Positions 1-17,897 of a stretch of 60,837 nt of DNA are shown here, piece by piece. The notes beneath the pieces are model-generated. The model had not been told where the DNA came from, did no database searches, and saw only the letters and a program-made list of their open reading frames with translations. This stretch comes from NCED01 sp035493955 (GTDB taxonomy: Bacteria; Pseudomonadota; Alphaproteobacteria; Caulobacterales; Caulobacteraceae). How positions within the stretch are numbered: the first letter of the stretch is position 1; the number at the start of each line of letters is the position of its first letter. The translations under genes and the position numbers were made by a program. The stretch is from contig DATJHI010000020.1 of assembly GCA_035493955.1 (NCBI GenBank), positions 1 through 60,837 of the forward strand. The letters run 5' to 3'.

Positions 1-141
1 ATAGGACATCGCCTTCGCACCCCCCGCCTTCGCCAGCGTCATCGTGATCGCCGCCGTCAGCGTCGTCTTGCCATGGTCCACGTGACCAATCGTGCCGATG
101 TTGCAGTGCGGCTTGTTGCGGTTGAACTTTTCCTTGGCCAT
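1..141 (-). CDS. tuf: Elongation factor Tu, N-terminal 47 codons (cut by the window edge)
   Basis: EF-Tu is the GTPase that delivers aminoacyl-tRNA to the ribosomal A site. Only the first 47 codons are inside the window. The translation opens MAKEKFNRNKPHCNIGTIGH and contains the P-loop GHVDHGKT at residues 19-26, which is diagnostic. The ATG is preceded by a GGAG element about 5 nt upstream. It lies 46 bp after the fusA stop on the same strand, the usual end of the str operon (rpsL-rpsG-fusA-tuf). No promoter or terminator is evident between fusA and tuf, so co-transcription is inferred. Confidence 0.97.
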   Translation of the reverse strand, partial: MAKEKFNRNKPHCNIGTIGHVDHGKTTLTAAITMTLAKAGGAKAMSY

Positions 142-187
142 TTCAAGCTCCAGCCCTGTCCGGGCCTGTCCTCTGTCTAGGGTTGGG

Positions 188-2266
<2,079 letters not shown>

Positions 2267-2328
2267 TGGAAAGGGCTCTGCGGTCGGGCCGCGCCTCGAA
2301 CTGGCGCGCGGGGGGATGTCGGATAAGG

Positions 2329-2363
2329 AGGCGCGGGCGGTTTAACTCAAACCGCCCGCGCCT
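2329..2363 (-). terminator. Perfect 15-bp hairpin between rpsG and fusA (attenuator or processing stem)
   Basis: Two perfectly complementary 15-nt arms (2329-2343 and 2349-2363) enclose a 5-nt loop, 21 nt after the rpsG stop codon. There is no T-run after the stem on the minus strand, so it is not a canonical intrinsic terminator. A partial terminator, an RNase-resistant 3' end or a processing site inside the str operon are all possible. Confidence 0.5.
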
Positions 2364-2384
2364 GGAAGCTCGCTATGTAGTGGC

Positions 2385-2858
2385 TTACCAGCGGTAGTGC
2401 GAGAAGGCCCGGTTGGCTTCGGCCATTTTGTGGGTGTCTTCGCGCTTCTTCACCGCCGTGCCGCGGTTGTTGGACGCGTCGAGCAGCTCGCCCGCCAGCT
2501 TTTCGGTCATGGTGTTCTCGCCGCGGTTGCGCGCGGCGTTGACCAGCCAGCGGATGGCCAGGGCGCGACGGCGTTCGGGACGCACTTCCACCGGAACCTG
2601 ATAGGTCGCGCCGCCGACCCGGCGGGAGCGGACCTCGATCGAGGGGGCGACGTTGTCGAGGGCGGTATGGAACACCGCGATCGGGTCCATGTCGCGGCGC
2701 TTGGCGCCGACGATATCGAAGGCGCCGTAGATGATGTTTTCGGCGACGGCCTTTTTGCCCTCGTACATGATGTAGTTCATGAACTTGGTGACGACGAGAT
2801 CCCCGAACTTGGGATCCGGCAGAACTTCGCGCTTCTCTGCGCGGCGACGGCGGGACAT
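2385..2858 (-). CDS. rpsG: 30S ribosomal protein S7
   Basis: S7 nucleates assembly of the 30S head by binding the 3' domain of 16S rRNA. The 157-residue product is the normal length for the short bacterial form. It opens MSRRRRAEKR and carries conserved S7 segments such as KFMNYIMYEGKK and the region around GGATYQVPVEVRP. It begins 11 bp after the rpsL stop, so it is translationally close to rpsL, as in other str operons. In E. coli S7 represses its own operon by binding the rpsL-rpsG spacer; the spacer here is too short to show an equivalent structure. Confidence 0.98.
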   Translation of the reverse strand: MSRRRRAEKREVLPDPKFGDLVVTKFMNYIMYEGKKAVAENIIYGAFDIVGAKRRDMDPIAVFHTALDNVAPSIEVRSRRVGGATYQVPVEVRPERRRALAIRWLVNAARNRGENTMTEKLAGELLDASNNRGTAVKKREDTHKMAEANRAFSHYRW

Positions 2859-2869
2859 CTATCTGATCC

Positions 2870-3241
2870 TTATTTCGGGCGCTTGGCGCCGTAGTGCGAA
2901 CGGCGCTGCTTGCGGTTCTTGACGCCCTGGGTGTCGAGCACGCCGCGCAGGATGTGGTAGCGCACGCCGGGAAGGTCCTTCACCCGGCCGCCGCGGATCA
3001 GCACCACGGAGTGCTCCTGCAGGTTGTGGCCTTCGCCGGGGATATAGCACACCGCCTCGATACCCGAGGTCAGGCGCACCTTGGCGACCTTACGCAGAGC
3101 CGAGTTCGGCTTCTTCGGGGTGGTGGTGTAGACGCGGGTGCAAACGCCGCGGCGCTGGGGCGAGCCCTTCAGCGCGGGCACCTTGTTCCGGGTCGGCTTG
3201 GGCTGACGCGGCTTGCGGATGAGCTGGTTGACCGTAGGCAC
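2870..3241 (-). CDS. rpsL: 30S ribosomal protein S12
   Basis: S12 lies at the decoding centre and affects accuracy and streptomycin response. The 123-residue product starts MPTVNQLIRKPR. The two segments where streptomycin-resistance changes usually occur, KKPNSALRK and PGEGHNLQEHSVVLIRGGR, read as wild type with their lysines present. It is the first gene of the str operon, so the operon promoter should lie in the 323-bp gap upstream that it shares with a divergent flavoenzyme gene. Confidence 0.98.
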   Translation of the reverse strand: MPTVNQLIRKPRQPKPTRNKVPALKGSPQRRGVCTRVYTTTPKKPNSALRKVAKVRLTSGIEAVCYIPGEGHNLQEHSVVLIRGGRVKDLPGVRYHILRGVLDTQGVKNRKQRRSHYGAKRPK

Positions 3242-3564
3242 TTAGGTATCCTTGTGTGGAGGACTGCGCCTTTCGGCCGAACGCCCTCGTTTGCCTTCTT
3301 CCGCGCCTTTCGGCCCGGTTGGTTTTATCTGCGCTGAAAAACACGACAGGCCGGGACGCGCGCTTTGGGCGTTCCGGCGGGCGTCAAGCCCATACGCATC
3401 AGCTTTCAACTGGGGCGGCTCATACGCGGGATGGCGGGAGGGGTCAAGCGAAGCGGCGTCGAGCCTCTTGGCCGCTGCGGTTTGAGACGGGGTCCCCTTG
3501 CCTGCCGCTCCGGTTCGGTTTCTGTTACGGCCCCATAACGGCGGCGCTTCGACGCCTCTGAATC
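3242..3564. promoter_or_regulatory. Divergent gap between rpsL and the hydroxy-acid oxidase
   Basis: This 323-bp non-coding gap must hold the str operon promoter (minus) and the oxidase promoter (plus). On the minus strand there is a -35-like TTGACG (3382-3387) without a convincing -10 at normal spacing. The rpsL-proximal part holds two exact copies of a 13-nt sequence (3266-3278 and 3303-3315). Each reads GGCCGAAAGGCGC on the transcribed strand and can fold as a small GAAA-tetraloop hairpin in the rpsL leader. Promoter assignment is weak; the repeats are directly visible. Confidence 0.4.
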
Positions 3565-4776
3565 ATGGGGAGACGATACGTGGGCGTGATCGAGAGCCGT
3601 CGCCAATTCTTTCGCTTCCTGGCCGCCAGCGTGGCGTTGACCCCCGCCGCCCGAGCCCTCGCCCAGCAGGTCGCCGCCACCCGCGACCCGACGGTGCTCG
3701 CCAGCGCCAAGGACGCGCTGCAGGTGATGGACTTCGAGGAGCCCGCCAAGCGCATCGTTCCCCCCGCCCACTGGGGCTATATGGCCACCGGAGTCGACGA
3801 CGACCTGACGCTGAGGGCCAATGTCGAGGGCTACCGGCATGTGAGCCTCAAGCCGCGCCGCCTGGTCGACGTCTCCAAGCCGGACCTGTCGACCGAGGTC
3901 TACGGCGCCAAGTGGGAAACGCCGCTGTTCCTCTGTCCGGTGGGGGGGCAGCGCGCCTATCACGCCGAGGGCGAACTGGCCACGGCCCGCGCCGCCAAGG
4001 CCCGGCGCCACGCCATGATCCTGTCGAACGCCACCACCTACTCGGTGGAGGATGTCGCCAAAACGCTCGGCGCCCCCCCGTGGCAACAGCTCTACATGCC
4101 GGTGGTGTGGGCCGACACCGTCAAGCTGGTGAAGCGCATCGAGGACGCGGGCGCCCCGGCCCTGGTCTGGACCGTGGACCTGCTCGCCGGGCGCAATACC
4201 CCCACCGCGACCCGCTTCGCGCGGATGGACACCCGCAACTGTGTCGCGTGCCACACTGGCGGGCCGGGCGTCGCCATGCACCATCCGATGGCCGACGGAC
4301 TCTCGGGCACGGCGGGCAGCCCGAACTTCGCCACCTGGGCGACCCTCGAACAGCTGAAGAAGCTGACCAGGATGAAGGTGCTGATAAAGGGCATCGACAG
4401 CGCCGAAGACGCCGGGTTCGCGGTCCAGCACGGGGCGGACGGGATCATCGTCTCCAACCACGGCGGACGCTCGATCGAGACCTTGCGCCCCACCATCGAG
4501 TGCCTGCCCGAGGTGGTGCAGGCGGTGAAGGGCCGGGTTCCCGTCTTCGTCGACGGCGGGGTGCGCCACGGCGCGGACATCTACAAGGCCCTGGCGCTGG
4601 GCGCGCGGGGGGTGGGCATCGGACGGCCCTACATCTGGGGCCTGGGCGCCTTCGGCCAGGACGGCGTCGAACGCGTGCTCGAGATCCTGCGCGCCGAATT
4701 CCGGATGACCATGCAGCAGATGGGCACGCCGACGATCCGCGAGATCAACGCGACGCGGGTGGGGCGGGTGGCCTGA
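3565..4776 (+). CDS. Tat-exported FMN-dependent alpha-hydroxy-acid oxidase/dehydrogenase (LldD-like) with a CXXCH motif
   Basis: This belongs to the FMN-dependent alpha-hydroxy-acid dehydrogenase family (lactate dehydrogenase/oxidase, glycolate oxidase, flavocytochrome b2). Visible active-site features are LIKGID with Lys275, the SNHGGR block with His299 and Arg302, and the phosphate-binding stretch DGGVRHGADIYKALALGA. The N-terminus has a twin-arginine signal (SRRQFFRFLAASVAL, then AxA near residue 33), so export to the periplasm is expected; this is unusual because classical LldD is cytoplasmic or on the inner membrane face. A CVACH sequence at residues 226-230 matches the c-type haem attachment motif. 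The substrate cannot be read from sequence; L-lactate is the default guess. The 3' end overlaps the convergent MFS gene by 32 bp. Confidence 0.85.
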   Translation: MGRRYVGVIESRRQFFRFLAASVALTPAARALAQQVAATRDPTVLASAKDALQVMDFEEPAKRIVPPAHWGYMATGVDDDLTLRANVEGYRHVSLKPRRLVDVSKPDLSTEVYGAKWETPLFLCPVGGQRAYHAEGELATARAAKARRHAMILSNATTYSVEDVAKTLGAPPWQQLYMPVVWADTVKLVKRIEDAGAPALVWTVDLLAGRNTPTATRFARMDTRNCVACHTGGPGVAMHHPMADGLSGTAGSPNFATWATLEQLKKLTRMKVLIKGIDSAEDAGFAVQHGADGIIVSNHGGRSIETLRPTIECLPEVVQAVKGRVPVFVDGGVRHGADIYKALALGARGVGIGRPYIWGLGAFGQDGVERVLEILRAEFRMTMQQMGTPTIREINATRVGRVA

Positions 4777-5998
4777 TCCCGCCCGGGACGTCGTTCGAAT
4801 AATACCGCCTCAAGAGGGCCACCGCGACGAAGGCCCCCGGCAGGGCCAGGAGCAGGGGAATGGCCAGCCCGCCGCCCGCCGCGACGACGGCCGCCGCCGT
4901 CAGGCAGGCGAACAAGCCGCCGATGTCCCAGCCCCCGTCCAGGGCGACGTGGAAACGCAGAGGACAGGGCGCGGCCTTGGCCAGGTTGTAGACCGGGGCC
5001 ATCAGCGCCGCGGTCAAAAGCGCCGCCACCAGGGCGCCGGGCACATTGGCCACGACCGCCAGCCAGGGCGAACCCAGGCTCGCCGCCCGCAACAGCACGA
5101 CGGCCGAAGCGATTCCATAGGCCAGCCAGGCGGCGCGTCGGCCGTGACCCATGTCGATATGGCGGCCGAGCAGCAGGCCGCCCACAGCCCCCGCCGCCGC
5201 GGCCAGGGCCATGGCCCCGCCATAGGCCGCGAAGCTGCGTCCCAGGGCCCCGAACAGGGCGATCTGCCAGACCACGCTGTAACAGACGACGAACCAGCCG
5301 TCGGTGGCGAACATCGCCACCCCGAGCCGGGCGGCGTGGAACGCCCCCGGCGCGATCTGCCGGATCGGCACGTCCGGCGCCCCCAGCAGGGGCGCGGCCG
5401 CCAGCGCCTGGACCAGGCCCACGGCGACGAAGGTCCAGCCAGGGCCGATGGCCAGCAGCAACCAGGCCCCGACCAGGGGCGCGATGATCCCGACCACGGC
5501 GGCGACCGCCTCGCGCACGCCGATCTGGCGGCCCCTGTGCTCGGCGTCTCCGACAGCGGCGAAGTAGGCGTGGTAGGAAGCCCAGTAGAAGGCGTTGGCG
5601 ATCGAGGCGACGATACAGAAGGCCAGAAAGGCGCGGTCCGCCCCGTGGACCAGGGGGACGAGGGGGTACTGGCAGGCGACACCCAGGGCGCCGGCGATCA
5701 CCAGCGGCCGCAGCCCCCATCGCTTGGCTAGCGGCAGGACGACCGGCCGGAACACGAACCGAAAGGCCAGGATCACCGCCTGGGCCACGAGTGCCTGCGG
5801 GACCGAGACCCCTGCCCGCAGCAGCACAACCAGGGTGAACAGGCCGCCGCTGCCCTGCGCCAGCGCCTGGATGCCGAAGTGCAGGTTGACGCGGTTGACC
5901 GCGCCGTTGCGGAAATAGGCCATGGCCTGTCGATACAGATGAGATCGGCGCAGCGCATCCCCCGCGCATGTCAGATCGGCTTCGGACGCCGGCGACAT
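4745..5998 (-). CDS. Major facilitator superfamily transporter
   Basis: This is a roughly 417-residue hydrophobic protein with about 11-12 predicted membrane segments, matching MFS permeases in length and composition. Loop signatures such as RPVVLPLAKRWG and AEHRGRQIGVREA look like MFS intracellular loops. The substrate cannot be inferred. I chose the ATG at 5998 because AAGG lies 7 nt upstream; an in-frame ATG at 6037 adds 13 residues but has no ribosome-binding site. It is convergent with the upstream flavoenzyme (32-bp 3' overlap) and divergent from a GNAT gene. Confidence 0.75.
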   Translation of the reverse strand: MSPASEADLTCAGDALRRSHLYRQAMAYFRNGAVNRVNLHFGIQALAQGSGGLFTLVVLLRAGVSVPQALVAQAVILAFRFVFRPVVLPLAKRWGLRPLVIAGALGVACQYPLVPLVHGADRAFLAFCIVASIANAFYWASYHAYFAAVGDAEHRGRQIGVREAVAAVVGIIAPLVGAWLLLAIGPGWTFVAVGLVQALAAAPLLGAPDVPIRQIAPGAFHAARLGVAMFATDGWFVVCYSVVWQIALFGALGRSFAAYGGAMALAAAAGAVGGLLLGRHIDMGHGRRAAWLAYGIASAVVLLRAASLGSPWLAVVANVPGALVAALLTAALMAPVYNLAKAAPCPLRFHVALDGGWDIGGLFACLTAAAVVAAGGGLAIPLLLALPGAFVAVALLRRYYSNDVPGGIRPPAPPASR

Positions 5999-6088
5999 CG
6001 TAACCTTGCGGAAAAAGTCCGGTCCATCTCCCGCCATCGACCGGTTCTAGCCACGCCCTGGGGCCTTTCAGTACGTCGGGGAATTGCC

Positions 6089-6667
6089 TTGAGACGCCGA
6101 TCGATCGCGACCCCCCGGTTGGTGTTGCGGCGCCTGACCGTGGACGATCTCGACCTTCTCGCCCGGGAAAACCCCGGCGCCGGCCAGGTGTCCGAGGCCG
6201 CGCGGCGCTGGGTCGAGGCTTCCCACGGGATCGATCCGCGCGACGGCGGCGCCTGGGCGATGGTCCACCGGATCAGGCGCCAGACCGTCGGCGCGGTCAT
6301 GTACTTCGCGGTCCAGCCCGGCGCCGCGCGGGAGATCAGCTACGTGACCGCAGCCCGATGGCGGCGCAGGGGATTGGGCGGCGAAGCCGTGGCGGCGGTC
6401 CTGACCCACCTCTTCGACGAGGTCGGCCTGCAGGAGGTGTCCGCCGACGTCGCCATCGACAACGACGCGTCGATCGGCCTTTTGCAGAAATTCGGCTTCA
6501 CCCCTTCGCCCATCCCGGCTCCGGGCCTGACCGTCGGCCTGGACCGCCAGGTCGCGGCCCGCTGGGGCCTGGACGCCAGGACCTGGTCCGACGTCCGCGG
6601 CCGGCAGGTCTCCCCCTCGCGGGAAGACCTCCCCTGCCCTACACCTTCAGGCGCAGGGCTCCCATGA
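6089..6667 (+). CDS. GNAT-family N-acetyltransferase
   Basis: This 192-residue protein has the RimJ/RimL-type GNAT layout: an opening TPRLVLRRLTVDD strand, a central YVTAARWRRRGLGGEA acetyl-CoA-binding loop, and the late NDASIGLLQKFGF segment. It would acetylate an amine on a protein N-terminus or small molecule; the substrate is unknown. The start is taken as the TTG at 6089, because GGGG at 6078-6081 is correctly spaced and the family homology begins there. The open frame further upstream would overlap the divergent MFS gene. The 3' end overlaps the convergent DUF1993 gene by 29 bp. Confidence 0.75.
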   Translation: MRRRSIATPRLVLRRLTVDDLDLLARENPGAGQVSEAARRWVEASHGIDPRDGGAWAMVHRIRRQTVGAVMYFAVQPGAAREISYVTAARWRRRGLGGEAVAAVLTHLFDEVGLQEVSADVAIDNDASIGLLQKFGFTPSPIPAPGLTVGLDRQVAARWGLDARTWSDVRGRQVSPSREDLPCPTPSGAGLP

Positions 6668-7163
6668 AGTCCAGCTTGCCGACGGGCGCGCCGGCCGCGC
6701 GCAGGATGTCGTAGGCGGTAGTGGCGTGGAAATAGAAGTTAGGCAGGGCGAAGGACATCACGAAGCCCTCGGCCGTGAACACCCGCTGGGTCCCGCGCGC
6801 CTCCAGCACCATCTCGGCCCCTTCGTGGGCGTTCACCGCCTCGGGCGTCAACTTGCGCAAAGCCTGCCGCGCGTCGACGACCAGCGCCTGCAGTCCCTCG
6901 TAGTCGTGCTGGGGCAGCTCGCGGGGGCCGACCTTGATGATCCCGGCTTCGACCGCCTCGAGCGCCTTGACCGAATGGAACGCCACCTGCTGCACCTGGA
7001 AGCGAAAGGGGCGCATGTCCGGGAACAGACTCATGTCGACGATGGTCGCCAGGTCGACGCCCTGTTCCTGGAAATGGGCCTTGGCCTTCTCCAGGAAGCC
7101 GCTCATGGCGTCGAGGGTCTGCAGATAGCTGGCGACGCTGAGATCGTAGAGTGAAATCGCCAT
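6639..7163 (-). CDS. DUF1993 family protein
   Basis: This 174-residue soluble protein resembles the DUF1993 family, recognised from MAISLYDLSVASYLQTLDAM at the start and the FYFHATTAYDILRAAGAPVG region near the end. That family has a DinB-like four-helix look and no established activity. The start at 7163 has a strong AGGGGG element 7 nt upstream; the longer open frame upstream is not supported. It is divergent from the proline-rich protein gene and overlaps the convergent GNAT gene at its 3' end. Confidence 0.7.
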   Translation of the reverse strand: MAISLYDLSVASYLQTLDAMSGFLEKAKAHFQEQGVDLATIVDMSLFPDMRPFRFQVQQVAFHSVKALEAVEAGIIKVGPRELPQHDYEGLQALVVDARQALRKLTPEAVNAHEGAEMVLEARGTQRVFTAEGFVMSFALPNFYFHATTAYDILRAAGAPVGKLDFMGALRLKV

Positions 7164-7368
7164 GTCATCCCCCTGCCGGACGCCGTCGCGCCAGATCACG
7201 AATTCAGCCGAGGTGAGTAGCCTCGAATGCCGGCCGTTCATAGGGCGGTCGGCATTTCTCCGGCTCGGGCCGCGCCTTGCCGCTCCGGAAGCCGAAGACA
7301 CCCAGTCCTATTCCGGTTAGGCTGGACTCCCGGTCTCGCGTCGAGGCTGAGCCGTTGCGGGTAAGCGG

Positions 7369-8775
7369 TTGGCGTCATCGTCCACCTTGAACAGGCGGCG
7401 CCGCCTGAAAATCGTTGCGGTCGCGGCCTCTCTGGCCGTCCACGCCATATGGCTGATCGTATTGACCTCGGTCCACCCCGGCCCCTCGGTGATCTGGGAC
7501 ACCGAGTTCGAACCCCCGCCCCCGCCCCCCGTCGAGGTCGACCTCACCCCCCAATCCGCCTCGGGGCTGAGAGGAGCCGCCGCGCCCGCCGCCGGCAGCG
7601 CCCTCGCGGCCGGCCTGCGCACGCTGGACGCTCCCTCCGCGGCGCAACCGGCTCCCGCGCTGCCGACGACTCAGGCCGGTCCGGCCACGCCGGCGGCCCC
7701 GCCCAGGTTCGAGCCGGCCCCCAATCTGGCGCTCGCCCCCTCCGCCAATGACGCTGGCCTGCGCGCCGCCGCAGCCGCCGAGCCCAGCAATCTGCCGACC
7801 CTGGCCCTGCGTCCGCCGGTCGACGCGGTCAGCCCGATCACCGCCGCGGCCAAGCCTGCGGTCCCCAGATTCGTCCCGCCGCCGACCCTGGCCCTGGCCG
7901 AGCCGGAGCCTGCGCCCCCGCCGACCCTGGCGGCCCGGCCCTCCGTCCAATTCGCCAACACCGTGCCGGCAGCCAAGCCCGCTCCCCGGCCGGAGCTGCG
8001 GCAGGCCCAGGCCCTTCCGGAGACCGCGCCCCCGACCGTGGCGCCGCGTCCCCCGGTGCAGCTGGCCAATTCCGTGCCCGCGCTCAAAACCGGTCCGCGG
8101 CCCGAACTGCGGCCGGCCGAGGGGCCGACCCTGCCGGAAACCGCCCCGCCGACCCTGGCGCCGCGTCCGTCCGTGCAGCAGGCGGCCGCCGTCCCGGCGG
8201 CGACCCGCCCCGCCGCGCCCTCCCAACTGCTCCGTCCGAGCCAGTCCCTGGCCTTGTCCGCCCCGGCCGACGGGGCCCAGGCCCAGGCCGCGACCGCGCC
8301 GACCGGACAGAACCGCGCTGCGACGGCCGCCGGTCCCGGCCAGGCCGTGACCGGGGCGACGGCGGGCCAGGGCGCAGGGCGCCATCCGGGCTGCGAACCG
8401 GAGGACCTGATCCTGCTGACCCCGGCGGAAAAGGAACGCTGCCGCAATCAGATCGACGCCTTCAACACGCGCCTCGCCAACGCGCGGGCCGCCGACGAGG
8501 CGGCCCGCCGGGTGCATCTGGCCGAAAGTTCCTACCGGTTCAGCGGCATCCCCCCGGACAAGCGCGCCTATTACGACGCGGTGGTGGCAGCCAACGACGC
8601 CGTCCACAACACCGTCGGCGGGGGCAAGCCTCCTGGCCTGTCCTGCAACTTCGCCTCCCTGTTCGGCGGCACGCCCGGGACGACCTCGGCGAAGATCAAG
8701 ATCCCCGGCCTTCCCTGCGTCTTCACCCCGCCGGTCGGGGTCCTTACCGAGGAGACGCGGCTGACGCCGCCGTGA
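7369..8775 (+). CDS. Membrane-anchored proline/alanine-rich repeat protein of unknown function
   Basis: This 468-residue protein has an N-terminal membrane segment (about residues 13-33), then a polyproline stretch (EFEPPPPPPVEVDL) like the TonB N-terminus, about 300 residues of Pro/Ala-rich sequence, and a C-terminal domain (about 340-468) with four cysteines. The rich region contains three tandem copies of a 37-39 residue unit. Known TonB C-terminal signatures are absent, so I do not call it TonB. A periplasm-spanning linker with a small C-terminal domain is the simplest reading. The start is a TTG at 7369 without a strong ribosome-binding site; TTG at 7387 is an alternative. The 3' end overlaps the convergent FMN reductase gene by 32 bp. 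Confidence 0.65.
   Translation: MASSSTLNRRRRLKIVAVAASLAVHAIWLIVLTSVHPGPSVIWDTEFEPPPPPPVEVDLTPQSASGLRGAAAPAAGSALAAGLRTLDAPSAAQPAPALPTTQAGPATPAAPPRFEPAPNLALAPSANDAGLRAAAAAEPSNLPTLALRPPVDAVSPITAAAKPAVPRFVPPPTLALAEPEPAPPPTLAARPSVQFANTVPAAKPAPRPELRQAQALPETAPPTVAPRPPVQLANSVPALKTGPRPELRPAEGPTLPETAPPTLAPRPSVQQAAAVPAATRPAAPSQLLRPSQSLALSAPADGAQAQAATAPTGQNRAATAAGPGQAVTGATAGQGAGRHPGCEPEDLILLTPAEKERCRNQIDAFNTRLANARAADEAARRVHLAESSYRFSGIPPDKRAYYDAVVAANDAVHNTVGGGKPPGLSCNFASLFGGTPGTTSAKIKIPGLPCVFTPPVGVLTEETRLTPP
7918..8250 (+). repeat. Three tandem in-frame repeats in the proline-rich protein
   Basis: Units begin at 7918, 8029 and 8146, and are 111, 117 and about 105 nt long. Each starts PPTLAxRPSVQ or a close variant; the first two continue with N-[ST]-V-P-A and a PRPELR block. 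The third is more diverged. The repeat lies wholly within the coding frame. Confidence 0.8.
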
Positions 8776-9313
8776 ACCGGGCGACCCAGGCCTTGAAGGC
8801 GACAAGGTACTCGGCAAGGAATTTCGCCGTGGCTTCGTCGGTGAGCGTACCGGCGGCGTCGAACTTCTCGTGGGCCTTGGACACCAGGATCTCGGGCTGG
8901 GGCATGCAGTAGGAGTTGGTGAACTCGAAGGCCTGGCGTAGCTGGCTCTGGCCGCGAGCGGAGCCGACGACGCCCGGGGAGGCGCCGATGATCCCCACCG
9001 GCTTGGCGTTGAGCGGCGCGGTGCGCGGCGGGCGCGAGCACCAGTCGACGGCGTTCTTCATCACCGCCGGGACCCCGTGGTTGTATTCGGGGGTGACCAT
9101 CAACACCCCGTCCGCCGCCATGATCGCCTGTTTCAGCGCCGCCACCGCCGGCGGGTCGCCCGCGGCCTCGACGTCGGCGTTGTAGAGCGGCACGTCGATC
9201 AGGTCGTGGATCTCGATGCTCATGCCGGGCGGCGCGAGCCCCGCCGCGGCGCGCAGCAGCGAGCGGTTGTAGGAGTCCTGGCGCAGGCTTCCGGCGATTC
9301 CGACGATGCGCAT
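8744..9313 (-). CDS. NADPH-dependent FMN reductase family protein (ChrR-like)
   Basis: This 189-residue flavodoxin-fold reductase has the family marks: the FMN phosphate loop GSLRQDSYNRSLLRA at residues 8-22 and the PEYNHGVPAVMKNAVDW segment. Relatives reduce quinones, chromate, azo dyes or FMN with NAD(P)H. It is not next to the ars locus, and I see no basis for calling it ArsH. It is transcribed away from rpoC and overlaps the convergent proline-rich gene by 32 bp. A true physiological substrate cannot be read from the sequence. Confidence 0.85.
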   Translation of the reverse strand: MRIVGIAGSLRQDSYNRSLLRAAAGLAPPGMSIEIHDLIDVPLYNADVEAAGDPPAVAALKQAIMAADGVLMVTPEYNHGVPAVMKNAVDWCSRPPRTAPLNAKPVGIIGASPGVVGSARGQSQLRQAFEFTNSYCMPQPEILVSKAHEKFDAAGTLTDEATAKFLAEYLVAFKAWVARFTAASAASPR

Positions 9314-9432
9314 GATGGCGTTCCCTGACCGGTGGGCGAGAGCCCCATTGGATCACGGGCCCGGCCGCAACGCCAAGGCGTCGCCGCGCCGATCGCGAAA
9401 ACGAGCCCCTCCCACAGGCTTGGGCAAGGGGG

Positions 9433-9467
9433 CAAAGAAAAACGGCCCGAGATCGCTCCCGGGCCGT
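9433..9467 (-). terminator. Intrinsic terminator of rpoBC
   Basis: Arms ACGGCCCG and CGGGCCGT (9442-9449 and 9460-9467) enclose a 10-nt loop. On the minus strand they are followed by a T-rich run (TTTTTCTTT). It lies 25 bp after the rpoC stop. Confidence 0.85.
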
Positions 9468-9491
9468 CTGTCTTGATCGGGCGCCGCCCGC

Positions 9492-13700
<4,209 letters not shown>

Positions 13701-13823
13701 GAGAGTTCCCAGTCTGTCGTCAGTGATCGACGAGCGATGGAGGGGTGCTGACGGCGCGCCCTCCGCGCTGAATTGTGCCGGCCCCGGCCGCACCCGACGG
13801 CGCGACCGGGACCGATGCGGGCG

Positions 13824-17897
<4,074 letters not shown>

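Noticed and set aside
7369..8775. TonB annotation for the proline-rich protein
   Set aside because: The N-terminal anchor and polyproline run resemble TonB, but the C-terminal domain does not show TonB features and no ExbB/ExbD genes are adjacent.
8744..9313. ArsH annotation for the FMN reductase
   Set aside because: It is of the general NADPH-FMN reductase type, shorter than ArsH, and lies more than 11 kb from the ars genes with no shared regulation visible.
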